Positions 32,470 to 44,489 of a stretch of 64,000 nucleotides of DNA are shown here, in pieces. The position numbers were made by a program, and so were the translations under genes. The notes beneath the pieces were generated by a model. The model searched no databases and was not told where the DNA came from. It worked only from the letters and a program-made list of their open reading frames with translations. The DNA is from Lineus longissimus. Taxonomy: Eukaryota; Nemertea; Pilidiophora; Heteronemertea; Lineidae. Numbering within the stretch: position 1 is the first letter of the stretch; each line of letters starts with the position of its first letter. The stretch lies in the NCBI RefSeq assembly GCF_910592395.1, contig NC_088313.1:6078501-6142500 (forward strand), read 5' to 3'.

Positions 32470-34201
32470 GAAAATCCAAGTCCGGATGTTGACAGATTCT
32501 GAGTGGACATTGCGCCACCATGGCGTGAAAAACGAAACTGAATTGTTCTTGATGACGATATACTTTGGCAGTATTTTTGAAAATCACGGCTGATCTTCCG
32601 CCATACTGAGGTCATACAGTTCTATAACAGCAAGTTTATTCCATGAAACAGGGTTTTTGAAATGATTTTACATATCATCTTAAACATTTTCCGATATATT
32701 TTGCAGCTATAATTCCATAATCAGACCAGATGACGTCGGATTATTGAAGAACCAAATTTCTTATGATGCCCGTCCGACCCATGGCGGCGGCGGCTGCGCA
32801 ACTTGAAGACGGACTAAAAAATCTTGATTTTTTTCAGTATTGATTGACGAATATAATTATACTTATATTATTTTCTGTGGGCGCTACAGTTATTCTTACC
32901 TTCAAATACGGGAATTAGATCGCCCATCCCCCATGCTCTTAAATTATTTTCCATGATTGTTTTCCGTTTCTGTTGAACTACGCGTCTTCGAAGCGGGTAG
33001 AAAAAGATGGCGGCGCTTCTAAAAATCGTCTGCGCGTGAGAGGCTCTCTGATTGGTCGACGCTTTGACTACTAAAGTAGTAAATTGTAGAAATAGACACT
33101 TTTGATTGGTCAATTAAGTTAACTACACCCAAACAGTAAATTGTACATACTAAACAACTGCAAAAGTAGTAATCAGAACCTCTGAGAATTATTTAATTAG
33201 TAATTTGATGTTAACTACTCAAAATAGTAAGTGAAATAACTACTTTTAGCCCCTAATTTTTTAGAGTGTGCTTGTTTCACGTTCTATATTTCGCGCCACA
33301 CAAGATATCGCTCCACCAAGCCCAATCCAGGGTCCAGTTTCCCAAGCCCACAAAATCCTTGTGCTCAACAAAAAAAGAACACCCCTAGCAAATACGGTTG
33401 CAGATGAACAGACTTACAAGGTCCCAAAAACTCAAAAGAAGAACTTATTGCATAGAAACCAGGTTAGATATCGGTCACACGGAATAGATAAAAGTGACTG
33501 AAATCGCGGTTAAACGCACAACCACAGTTATTAACCGAATTAATATAAATTGATGATCTATGTTACCGCGCATGGATATTCTTAACAACCGCGTAAATGG
33601 GGCACAACACGATCACGTGATAATGGCTGACTTGCCATGCTATGTGAACAAGAATTTATCACAAGCGTTTCAAAAGGGGAATATCAAGTAAACACGCAAT
33701 AACATGCGGTACTGATGCACACTGACAGTGAAAGGATGGGGAAGCCAAATTAGAACGTGATAAGCGATGACAACAGCTGTCATGCCAGAAACCGCATGTC
33801 AAATGTGCTGACGCAAACAACGAAAGTTATGTACAGAGAATGCTGTACATTATATACACAATAATACGTTGGCCAAAATGTCAAATCACCATAGTATGTT
33901 ACAGTATTTGCAGTGGGATGGAGCTAACGATATAACATCCCCGGTCTTCCCTTTCCGATCATATTGGTTACAATCAACCAGGGCAATTCAGGAGGGTCTG
34001 CGTTTTGTAGCTCAGGGATCTTGGTTTTGTACATATGGGTCTGCGTTTTGTACAGGTCTGCGGTCTTCGATCTTCGGATTGTATACACCCTTCACCATAA
34101 CAATAATTTCACTGTAGGCACCACTGTAATGTACCATGTTTTACCTACATTGCACTAAGTAAACAAAACCATTAATGCTATTTTTCCTTTTCCCCAGGTA
34201 T
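32470..34201. other. No recognised gene
   Basis: Short unrelated ORFs only (for example 32868-33113 minus and 33268-33501 plus), none with family features. Confidence 0.4.
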
Positions 34202-34640
34202 GATCAATATCATGTAGCACACCTAAGATATCATATCATTCGTATTTGGCAACAATATCAGATGGTAAAAATGGCGGACAATCAGCTAATAATAAGCGTC
34301 CTCTATGCAGACATTTGAAGATATTAAGAAAGGAGATGGGTAAGTTGACCTACTGATTCCAAGATATGGCGAACATGTCTTACTGATCATCTCAGGTGTT
34401 CGTTAGAGGTGGGGACAGCTAGATTGCCAGATTGAACAACCACTTGAAATGATTAGCCAGACATGTTGACCACATCTTGGAAGTATCGGTAGGTCAACTA
34501 ATTACCCATCTCCTTTCTCGATATCATCAAATGTCTGCGTCAGGGACGACGATTTTCGCTGATTGTCCGCCATTTTTACCGCCGGACTTTGTTGCAGTTT
34601 ACTACAAATGATATGATATCTTACGTGTGTTATGATATTG
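34202..34640. mobile_element. 439-bp foldback element
   Basis: Left arm 34202-34380 and right arm 34455-34640 are imperfect inverted copies. For example ATGGCGGACAATCAGC at 34269 matches GATTGTCCGCCAT near 34560, and AAGATATCATATCATT matches AATGATATGATATCTT at 34608. The central spacer is about 75 bp. No ORF lies inside; it looks like a foldback MITE. Confidence 0.75.
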
Positions 34641-34705
34641 AAAGCTTAGTTGGTAGATTAAAGAAAACATCACTAATGTGTCATTTATCCTATATGGTAT
34701 TTGGC

Positions 34706-34852
34706 AAGGTTCTAGGACATTTATTCCCCGGACACTTACCCCCTGGACATTCATCTCCCCGACATATACCCCCGGACATTTGCCCCCGGACATTTACGCC
34801 CTAGGACACTTACCCCCTAGGACATATACCCCCCAGACACTTACCCCCCAAT
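34706..34852. repeat. Minisatellite of GGACA-TTTACCCCC units
   Basis: About nine diverged units of 15-18 bp (GGACATTTACCCCC-like) are arranged head to tail. Confidence 0.85.
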
Positions 34853-35249
34853 AATTAGTACTAAAGAGTTGAGCCCTTATGATATTCATGGGTAGGCCTA
34901 TAGTGTGAACGGAGCAGTGCGTCAATAGTGGAAAAGAATTTTAAGAATCAGAATTTTGCCACTATTCAAAAGCCGGTAGAGGAGGTGCTTTTTAAAATAC
35001 CATAGCTCTAGGACCCACCACCAGTTTTAAGCATCCTAAAATTTTCTCCTTTGGTAGTTTTTGTCCTTATGGAAGATAATAATGGGTCACATCATCAAAT
35101 TTGAAATTTGACCTTCGTAACCTATTTTTTGGAAATGATGCTCAGGTGCAACTTTGGGCTTTAAGGGTCGAAAAAGTTAAGAAATCGAACTGATTTTTTT
35201 TTATATAACGATTTAATTCTTTATAAATTTCAAGTCTACATTGATTTTA

Positions 35250-35573
35250 TACATATCTATGATATGTATATTGCACTAAGTTGCCCTAGCCCTATCCCCA
35301 CCACCCCCAGTGTCAGCTATACAACATAAAACAAACTATAATTATAAAGTAGATCAAGTCATGCAAGTCCATTGAACAGTTTCTAATTTCCTATTGCATA
35401 CAGTGTCATACATATCTATTGCACTAAGTTGCCCTAGCCCAATCCCCTCCCCCCTCCCCCCTCCCAACCGCCCCCAGTGTCAGCTATAAAACATAAAACA
35501 TACTATAATTATAAATCAGATAAAGTCATGCAAGTCCATCCATTGAACAGTTTCTGATTTCCTATTGCATACA
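35250..35573. repeat. Tandem duplication of ~160 bp
   Basis: Both copies (about 35250-35405 and 35407-35573) start ATATCTATxxxATTGCACTAAG, include CCCCCAGTGTCAGCTAT and end TTTCCTATTGCATACAGT. The second has an expanded C-rich tract. Confidence 0.85.
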
Positions 35574-37138
35574 GTTTGTCCTCTCAGCCTTTCAGCAGCA
35601 TCAGAATAGCACATACAAAAATATCATGAATACACTTCATTGAATTCTTAATCTATGTCTAAAACGTTACATGTACAGTACTAGATAATGAATGAGATCG
35701 TTTCAAAAATGATATGGTATACTAAAAAGTACTAGTATCCAGAGAAGTACTACTACATAATACCGAACAAAGGTCAATCAGCAGTTTCCAAGCTCAGAGT
35801 AGTCGCTATTGTATTGGTCCCACACCAAAAGGACCGAACATACCCGGTAGTTCTTTCTGCGAGGACATGACAAGCATTCAATTACTTCTGGTGGTATGAA
35901 ACAAAGCAGTTGCGGCCCGGTATCATGCAAAGGAACATCTTACACTTGAACACTCCCAGCTAGTATACCCTCCTGTGCACAACCTGCACCTTGCACGCTT
36001 GGTTCTGTTTAAGGGCCAGTGGTCCATTTTGTCATACCGCACATCACGGGTGGGTGCTGGTAAATAGTTAGTCTTCGTCACTGGAGGCGACTTCATGACT
36101 TTAAGGGATGGTCGACCACGGCATACCTTACCACATTTTATCAGAGCACTGGCAACCTTTGATTGAAACACCCTCATTGACATGCGGTCCTTGACCAGGA
36201 CCTCCTCTATTTTGCAGTCTCTGCAGTACAAGAACCAGGCATTAACCATTGCCATTGTCAGTGTGTGACTTTTCAGCAGCTGTTTGTACAAGATTGACAT
36301 CATGTCAAGTAGATCTACCCCGCCCATGTTGGTGTTGTACAGTCCTACCACCGCTGGACGATCGACTTCAATGTGCTCCTTTTTTGACCGGTCATATCTC
36401 TTCACCTTTTCCAACGGCTCTGTACCAGCGTAAGTGGATATGAGGGTGACACACTTGTTGTCATACCATCTTACTAAGCATAGCTCCCTATCCTTGTCAT
36501 AGATGGTTGAGACTGATCCACATTTCAACTTCTCCATGGCCTTCAGTGACATCAATGGTGCATCGTGGACACGGTTACCTTTGTACCCGTATACTGTCCA
36601 ATGCCGCTGTCTTTCACCAACTTTGCCACAGTAAAGTTTGAGAAGTAGTTATCTGCAAAGATTTGAACTGGCGGTTCTTTGGTAGAGATTGACACAGCTG
36701 CATTACAACACTACCACCAAGGCCACAACAACCAGGTGCTAATTCTTCATCAATTCCAGTGCCTCTGCCCTGATAAACATTGAAATCATGGCAAAACCCA
36801 TAACTGCTGCAACGACCCCAAAGTTTGAATCCCCTCTTCTTTGGCTTTTTCTCCATGAACTGTTTTATCAGTGATCGACCTTTGAAGGCAACCATAATTT
36901 CGTCAATGCTTTGGTTTTCTTCTGGACTCACTTCCTGAGAACTATCTCACAGTGAATTCAGCCATGGTCTCAGCTTCCAAAGACGGTTTTTCTTTTCTTC
37001 ATCAGTCACGTCATTGTTGTCAGTGAAATGTAAGGATTGCGCGATTTTACTGAACCGATTCCGACCCATTTCATCAAGAAGTCCACTATGTCGTAGCTCA
37101 GCCTCCCAGTAACATCTCAGAGAAGGCATTTTGATAAT

Positions 37139-38126
37139 TGTGGTGGAGCGGGGATTACGGCTAACTGCAATGGGCCTGGTCACGATAAAAAAACAACGAA
37201 GAGGAATGCTGAAATTATAATTTACAAAATATAATGAAGATTATGAAAGTTACAATGAAACAATATATATAAAATTAAAGTTCAGTCCTTGCAATAAAAA
37301 TATTAAATGAACAAACAGCTAAACAGTCCTACCGTGTACAGTCCTGTCACCACCCTCGACCCCCCACAATACCTCGCGAAACCTCCGGAGGCAAAACAAA
37401 CTAAAGGCTTTCGTCACACACACACGTAACAACACGACTCCAAGAATTCCACGGCAGCAATGCCAAGTGCTACCGACGCACAGTCGGTACGAACGAACCG
37501 TGGCACGTCCAGCGGGAACACAGGCAGCAACGCCAATCACCCCCAACACGCAGTCGGTGGAAATGTCCCCCGACCAGCAGGTTCCAATGGCAGCAATGCC
37601 AAGCGTAGCTGACACACAGTCGGCCCATAAACAGTTCTCACACGCAGCGAGATAAGGGACCAGCAGGTTCCAATGGCAGCAATGCCAAGCGCGGCCGACA
37701 CACAGTTGGCCCATAAACAGTTCTCACACGCAGCGAGATAAGCCCCTAAAAAGTGGCCTAGCGGACTCCAAGCTACAGAAGTGCACGCCTTGTCCACAGC
37801 ACTTCATTCTTCTCCAGTGCCTTGCCTTGAACTCCCGAATTCAAGCACCGCTCCCAATATATAGTCCCCCAAAACAGTTCCAAGCACAAACAATTGTCGC
37901 ACACACCCAATAAGTCCCGTCCATTTCACAAGTCCATAACCGAAAGACACAAAGTAATTGTCCAAACTCAAATCCAAGTCACTGCATTATATAAAAGCTA
38001 TGCTCTAGTAAACACAGGAGAAATATTACATAGAGAAATATTACTTGGAGAAAAATTACATGCCCAGCATAACTTTTACGAGCTATATAAAAAAAATAGG
38101 AGGTCTAAAATGACCACTTCATCACA
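37139..38126. mobile_element. Solo LTR, 988 bp, with 5-bp target duplication
   Basis: The insertion starts TGTGGTGGAGCGGGG and ends CATCACA (TG...CA ends) and is flanked by ATAAT at 37134-37138 and 38127-38131. Removing it and one ATAAT restores FLMGII-KMPSLR in the piggyBac frame. No gag/pol lies inside, so it is a solo LTR left by recombination between the two LTRs of a Gypsy- or BEL-type element; the superfamily is undetermined. ORFs inside it are shadows. Confidence 0.88.
37573..37742. repeat. 84-bp direct duplication inside the LTR
   Basis: Units 37573-37656 and 37659-37742 are nearly identical, starting ACCAGCAGGTTCCAATGGC and ending GCAGCGAGATAAG. Shorter related blocks occur from 37450. 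Repeated blocks in an LTR may be promoter elements (inference). Confidence 0.85.
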
Positions 38127-38659
38127 ATAATGCCCATGAGGAAATAAAGTCCAAAGAATGTCGTCAGTTCATTTTCAGTCAGCTGTAGGTTGTACCCAGT
38201 TTTTTGTAAAGAGTACTTGTTTGACTCTTCAGTAATACCACGAAGCATTTCATCAGTGATGAACATCCAGAAGAATTCATATGGAGTCCTGCTGGCATCA
38301 GGTATAGGAAGATGTGGTCCAGGCACATAGTCAGTGTTCAAAGGTGAGAATGGACAACGTGTTTCAAAATCATATATCTCTTCTTTTTTCTTCTTCTTCT
38401 TCTTCGAAGTCGTGGCAAGAGTAGCCAAAGGTTCTTTTTCAGATGAACTCCAGGCATCCGACTCCGAGTCAATAAGCTGTGGCTCATTGGCAATTGCTTC
38501 CTCTTCTTCCCCTGAACATGGCCAATCGTCACCGTCAGCATCTCCATCAGAGAGCTCGTCAAATTCTGAGTCGGATGCAAGGACGGCATCTAAAACATCA
38601 TGGACGTTGCTGGTTTTTTTGCTTCGGGGACATCTGGCTGGAAAAAAAATCATATTTTA

Positions 38660-38987
38660 GAAGGTACAACATAACAATGGTGTATAAGAAGGCTATAAAA
38701 CCTCAAATAATGCGAAAATAATCAGTTCAGAGGGTGATGGAAAGCCCCGACATGGTTTATCAAAAAATCCCCAGGTGGCCAAAAATGATTACTTTGTCCC
38801 GTTTTTGCTGTGGAGCAACATTTCAACTTTAGGTTCTGCCCAGACATCAGCATAATATCATTATAAGAAAGTATGTGGTGCTAGATAATCTATAACATCT
38901 TATCTTTCATATGTAGTACAGATTTTATTAGATTCTTACCTGTTTGGTCGAAAATTTGGGACCCACTTATGAGGTGAAAATACTGAA
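38660..38987. other. Nothing recognised
   Basis: 5' flank of piggyBac 3; no matching TTAA end was found. Confidence 0.4.
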
Positions 38988-39431
38988 GAGGCAAGACCAC
39001 AATTGATTTTTTAAGCCTTTTAGCAGTTAAATTGTCAATGTTTGACCGCGACGCATCAAATAATGCGTGCGGTTGTGAATCTGAAATTTAGATTATGTTA
39101 TTCCGGACAGTCGGGCAAGTAAATGGTGAAAAATAAACTGGTGATTGACCACGGAAATTTTTTGATAATCGACAAATTAGACAGACTTTGATATTTCCAC
39201 TCTTTTCAGCCATCTGGCAGAAAAAACTCAAAACACGCCCCCTATTACCAAATTAGCAAAATTCGAAATTAATTTTTTCATCAAATAATTTCTTTATATC
39301 TGTAGACTTGCCACAGCAAATATTTTTTAAATACCTCTCCAAATATGTACTTGAGAGTTAAAAACATGCACTCGTCTAATTGATAGGCCTTGACCCTCCA
39401 ACCTATGAATATTCATTAGTGGTCTTGTCTC
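38988..39431. mobile_element. 444-bp MITE, copy 1
   Basis: Ends GAGGCAAGACCAC and GTGGTCTTGTCTC are inverted repeats. TGAA lies on both sides (38984-38987 and 39432-39435), suggesting a 4-bp target duplication. The interior is homologous throughout to 55956-56399. No ORF; superfamily unknown. Confidence 0.75.
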
Positions 39432-40230
39432 TGAAATTAAGCCTTCATGGAGGCTGCCATGTTGAAAGGGGTATTAATAAACAGAGAAACAGAGAAACGA
39501 AGAAATCGAGAACTTCCCCCATCGACTAGTTAGGCCTCGTCTCCCAATGCATTGCTACACAAAATCAGTACTTGTGTGCCAACAGCCATTTTGTTTTGTT
39601 CAAAATGAAGTAGCATCAATTCAAAACAATTAAGGGGAGTATAGCCATGTAGCAAATCCTGATCTAGCTTGGACAGTTTTGACTGTGTATTAGGTTATTA
39701 AAACCAAGAAAACAACCACTAAAAACGAAATACAGACTTGGCTAATTAAGACTGGACTATGCTGAATACTCAACAAGGCTGAAATGAGATATGAAGTGGG
39801 GGTGCAACTTCGCCGTGCCAGGTGTACATCGGTGCTTTGAGAAGGGACGCAGATGGGAACGATTTTACTGACACTTCCCTTAATAACTGAATGGTTTCAT
39901 TCTTCTATCCTACCAGTAAATAAACGGTCTTAACTTCTGCACTGGACATATTATACACCTCAAGAAATGCACAATCACTCTGTCTGCAATGTGGAATTAG
40001 CATACTGGAAGGGCCTTCTGTGCCCGGCTACAGTGTTCCTCCCTCATGGGTTGAGCCAAAAATAGCATGCCAAATAGCATTAGGGTATCAGCCCATGGAA
40101 TAAATACTAATACACCAAACTTCAAAATTATTGAAAAGTATATTTATTTGGAATGGAAGTAAAAGAACTTAACAAATGAATACAAAACATACATTACTAG
40201 TAATATAAAAACAGGTCTATTTTTGCTTCT
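39432..40230. other. Nothing recognised
   Basis: Non-coding by inspection; no repeats resolved. Confidence 0.45.
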
Positions 40231-40373
40231 TATGCTGAAGGTTTGTTCTGTTTAATTAATATGATTGCTCAATGATTTGTAAATCACGTCATGAATAATT
40301 CTGAATTATTTATGAAGTGATTTACAAATCATTGAGCAATCAGATCAATTAAACAAAACAAACCTTCAGCATA
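40231..40373. mobile_element. 143-bp near-perfect palindrome (MITE)
   Basis: It starts TATGCTGAAGGTTTGTT and ends AACAAACCTTCAGCATA; arms of about 57 bp flank a short centre containing GAATAATTCTGAATTATT. It is probably a foldback MITE. Confidence 0.8.
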
Positions 40374-40437
40374 TTAATTGAATATTAAAGCTATTATGCA
40401 ACACTTTCATGACATTTCAGCATGTAATTGACAAATT

Positions 40438-40741
40438 CAATTAAATAATCATATCAGTAATCAGATTCCGAACAAATTAAAACAATTACTAATGCTCCAT
40501 TTTCATAAAATAACATGTAATTACAAATTTAATCACAGTTATTGACACATCATTGATCAATTAATAGGTTCATTAAACAGAACACTTTTCACTATATAAA
40601 GTGATTGAATAATCATTCGAGCAAATTAAGACAATTACTAAAAATTCACCATTTTAAAAAAATAACATGTAATTATAAATTTAATCACAGTGACTGACAC
40701 CTCATTTAGCAGTTAGGTTTTATTCAACAGAACACTTTTAA
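40438..40741. repeat. Direct duplication of ~150 bp
   Basis: Two diverged copies (about 40438-40599 and 40601-40741) share CAAATTAA.ACAATTACTAA, AATAACATGTAATTA and AACAGAACACTTTT. A piece of the same repeat resumes at about 42860 after the hairpin element, showing that the element landed in this array. Confidence 0.65.
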
Positions 40742-40746
40742 TTTTT

Positions 40747-42812
40747 AGCTCAGCTGACCGAAGGTCTGCTGAGCTTATCAAATAGCTATTCGAGTGGCGT
40801 CTGTCCGCCAGTCAGTCGGGCCGTCCATCTGTCCACAGGGGCACATTTTGTAACCGTAAGTTCTACAGACCTCAATTAGGCATGACAATTATGAGCCTTG
40901 TGAAGGCTACCTTCAGTAACAAATTTGGAATGAAGGAAACTGGCCTATATCGGCCTAGGAGCAGCAGAATTAGTCGAAATATGCTTTAATATTAAGATAA
41001 AATTCTTGAAAAACTATTTTATTGAGAAAAAGTTCAAAATTTTAACAGGAGAGGGCGCTACCTGCCTTTTAATTATTTCTGCCGATTCAAATTCCCGCCC
41101 GATGACGTCAGCCATCAATGAAGTCTCCTATTTGCCAGTTCTCAAAACATGGCAGCTACACTACAAAGCAGCAGTAGCTCCAGGAATAAATCACTGTTCA
41201 CTTCAGCTTCGTAATCGATTGTACCCCACTTTATTGTGTTTTGTGTGGTGTTCCTATTCAATCAACGATGTAAGGCCTTATTATGTTGGTTTTAATTGAG
41301 AAGGTGCATTATAAGCGGCCTACGAAATACCGAAGCGGAGACAAAATGGCGGCATGTTGTTTACGCCATGTGCAATAATCTTGGAGCTCAATGACACTCA
41401 GCTCGATGACGATGGCCCGCTACGGGCGAGTACTACGGTCGTACCGGGGAAAGTACCCAATTTTCTGCTTAAAAAGTAGTCTGGTAGGCGATATTATCAC
41501 TAGTTCGTTTCAGTGGTAGTCATAAGGTCTTTAGGAACTACTTTCAGAAATTAGTTCTTGAAAATTTGGCCACATTTCTGTGAAAACGATATCGGAAGTG
41601 CATGCTCTGTTCGCGATGACATCGCCGATGTATTTTGAAGTGGAGAATTCCCACAGTATGTGCAGTGAATCGGCATGATTCTGTTCGCCTGTTAAGTTTT
41701 AGTTCTACGATTCTTTCATGAGTAAAAAGTAGACTTCTAAGCAATACAATAATGTCACTCCCATAAAAATTGATTGGAAATTGAGGGAGCTACGGCATTC
41801 TCTTCGGCAACTGGCAGCGCTGAAAAAATACATTGCATACTGTACTATACCAAATGGCACATTTTAAAAAGCACTCATTTGACAACGTAGGGAATCACCA
41901 GAAGTGACGTCATCGCTGGTCTAAATAGAAAACTACGGTGGCGCAGTAGAGCACAAGAAAAGGTTTAGCATTAACTTCGTCATGCAAGCTTCAGCAACAA
42001 AACGATTTCTCATGAATGATTTACTTGATCATCATCAGCTTGTTTTCCCCTGATAGATAAAAAAATGATTTACAATTTCCATCAAAGTTTTCTATTTTGT
42101 GTATAGTCACATGTTATTTAACTGGGAAGGAGCCAAGCAGACAATCAAAACTTACTATTGTTCAATGAAACATAATTTTCTTAACTCTGTCATATTTTTC
42201 ACTTTCATACTAAACAATGCAGGTTTCCCTTCATGACCCAAGAATAATTCTTTAGACATTTTTAATGACTCGGAATCCATGCACTCTGATTCTCCATAAA
42301 TGGATGTATGGTTTGACCAATTCTTGCATGACATGTCCACCAAACAAAATGTGAATGCAGTCCGGCAAAGAGGAACAACCAACCATTCATTTCGACTTTT
42401 AAAGGCTACATGGTTCCAAGAAAATACATTTATACTACCAAGTAAAAGGTTTATCCTACATTTTCGTTCATATGTAGTCTAGCATTTACTTGACTTGGTA
42501 GCAAATACTGATTTCTAAAAATCCTAGTACTAAACTATTCCAATTTTTGAAGCATACTAAATGCTTCAAAATCTGGAGTAAAAGCTAATGCTAGTTTTTA
42601 TTCATATGGCCCATCAACAGGTGCATACCATAAACCATGAGAATGTTCCAACAGTGGCATTATTATGTCAACCAAAAACATTGGTACCGTAGTGAACGCA
42701 AAAGGATATCAAATACCATGGAGCATGCCATTTTCATGCATAATGAACTAAACACCGGGAAGATATTAATGATATTAACTCAGCTGAGCGCCAGGCCCTT
42801 GGGCCTCTTGTT
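40747..42812 (+). mobile_element. Second hairpin-ended family, 2.07 kb
   Basis: It begins after a T run with AGCTCAGC and a GACC-GAA-GGTC hairpin ending GCTGAGCTTATC. It ends with CAGCTGAGCGCCAGGCCC-TT-GGGCCTCTTGTT; the 3' stem is AGGCCC/GGGCCT (42793-42806). The start (AGCTCA + hairpin + GAGCTTATC) and the end (GAGCxCxxGGCC hairpin + T-rich) parallel the 1.1-kb copies A and B, so they belong to one superfamily, probably Helentron-like. ORFs inside (such as 41006-41299) show no known domain. Confidence 0.65.
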
Positions 42813-43188
42813 ATGATTTCTGTTGACGAATTGAATTACTAGTATATACGGTGATTGAATAATCATTTATGCAATCAGATAAAGAACAAATCAGAACAAA
42901 AAAGAAACAAACTACTTAGTTATACATGTAGATCATTGTCAAGGAAAAAGTTGGAGTCTACTATGGAGGGGGTTTCAACGCAAATTTCAATCCAACTATA
43001 TTTCGAGCCCAGTTCTTGGGGGTTTGGACAGGTACGAGTTTGTCCTTGCCTCTTATTAAACATACGGTACACTATTACAGGACTGTCCTACCGTAAATAC
43101 AGGCAATCACCACCACGTGGTCAGGATGATACATTTCTTACAATATTGATATTTCACGATCTCCAGACATGACAAAATCCCCACCTAT
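42813..43188. other. Nothing recognised
   Basis: Short ORF at 42855-43172 on the plus strand without family resemblance. Confidence 0.4.
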
Positions 43189-43530
43189 TCAGAGATTGAA
43201 GTATGCACGAATGTATGCATGGTGAACTTCAGACAAATTCATGTCTGGTGGAACCATCAATTGATCAACTACAAACCCAGGACAGCGTCGCTTGATGCAG
43301 GGTGGGTTGAGGTGATAATGCTTTGGCTGCTGCTGAAAAGTAAGTTTTAGTATACCATCTCTCTGATACGTGTCCCATTCACTGTGGACTATGACGAGGT
43401 CATAAGGTGCAGGAGGAATTTCGCCATTCACCTTGTAAAAATTCTTTCTGCAACCAGCACACACTCGGATTCTCTTGGTGAGAGCTTTGAAGACAAATGG
43501 CTGGTTCGAGTCAGTTGGCAGTATCGACGG
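43189..43530 (-). pseudogene. C-terminal fragment of a multi-copy unknown family
   Basis: The frame is open from about 43530: NQPFVFKALTKRIRVCAGCR, then NFYKVNGEIPPAPYDLVIVH, KHYHLNPPCIKRRCPGF and LSEVHHAYIRAYFNL, stopping at 43189. The arrangement CAGC...HYH...C looks like a small zinc-binding unit. I recall similar C-terminal tails in repeated invertebrate proteins with no assigned function. No upstream part was found, so this is an orphan exon or truncated copy. Confidence 0.5.
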
Positions 43531-44270
43531 GTTGGGATTGACTGCTGCATGGATGGAATAAGTACCTTGAGGGTATGTTGGCTGTAGAGCACCTATTCCT
43601 TGATTATGTCGTGCACCATAATAGTATGGTTGTAGAGCACCGGTTCCTGAGGCAGGCTGTATTGGCTGGCAGGCATGAGAGTGAGCTTAGAGGTCACAAC
43701 CTGAAAAATTTTCTGAAAATTTTTCTGATGGGAGGGTTCAAGGGGGTGCCTTACTCGCTGAAGAAGTTCAAAATTTAAATGCATTGGGAGTAATTTCTGG
43801 CAAATTACAGAGTTATTCTGCTCTGTTTATTGTGTGGGGGTCCTCCCCAGAAAGATTTCATGTGTGGTTGCTTGTAGTGAAGTCTGAATTTCAAAATTCC
43901 TCTGGGGGGGGGGGGGGGGGAAGGGTGTCCCACTGAGAGTAATACTAATTCTACTGTTTGTCAATGGAGGGGAAATCTGGTGGTCCTCCAGAAGGATTTT
44001 GAATTTCAGAATCAACTACAACATGCAAAACATATGTGAGCATCTCAAGACCAAAAATCCCCAAGGAGAACCACCAGGTATTAAATTAGAGAAGCATCTT
44101 TTCATCAAATTATATAGTTTATTGTCTGAACAAATAAAACATTGAAGTGTCACAACCTTAAATGATAGTGTAGTCACAACTATTAGATATAACAACATCA
44201 AGAAGATTCACATAATTGAAAGAGCAACAACCTTAAAAGACAGTCACAACCAGATGGAACAACTTAATAG
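43531..44270. other. Nothing recognised
   Basis: Contains a run of about 17 G at 43904-43920; no gene. Confidence 0.45.
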
Positions 44271-44489
44271 CCAGGGCCCATATTCATAAACGTACTTAAG
44301 TCAAAGTATGACACCTATCTACCTACTTAACTCAAGTATCATACTTAAGTGGAATTCAATATCCTACTTATCCAAAGTATGATACTCAAATTCCTACTTA
44401 TATTTAAGACACCTCCAGACCTGTCTTAACTTTGAGTAGGTTGGGTGTTCGCTATAAAAAAATCAATTTAGACTCTACATTGGTGGAGA

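Larger units (their letters stand above)
35882..38653 (-). pseudogene. PiggyBac transposase 3, split by a solo LTR
   Basis: PGBD-like transposase read from 38653. The acidic N-terminus has VHDVLDAVLASDSEFDEL, then PYEFFWMFITDEML and FFGLYFLMGII, where an LTR interrupts. Past the LTR it resumes KMPSLRCYWEAELRHSG and MGRNRFSKIAQSLHF. After a frameshift near 36940 comes the first catalytic Asp (SIDEIMVAFKGRS). A further frameshift precedes the second (FADNYFSNFTVAKL, near 36640), and NMGGVDLLDMMS holds the third. The Cys-rich end is RCRLC, then after a last frameshift (about 35960) KCKMFLC and NCFVSYHQK, stopping at 35884. The full domain set is present, but at least four lesions kill it. It resembles piggyBac 4 (53981-55718) more than copies 1 or 2. 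Confidence 0.88.

Noticed and set aside
34706-34852. CRISPR-like spaced repeats
   Set aside because: Units are short, diverged and contiguous without unique spacers; it is a eukaryotic minisatellite.
37319-37797. Cys/Trp-rich minus-strand ORFs of 86-131 residues
   Set aside because: They lie wholly inside the non-coding solo LTR and owe their pattern to its 84-bp direct repeat.
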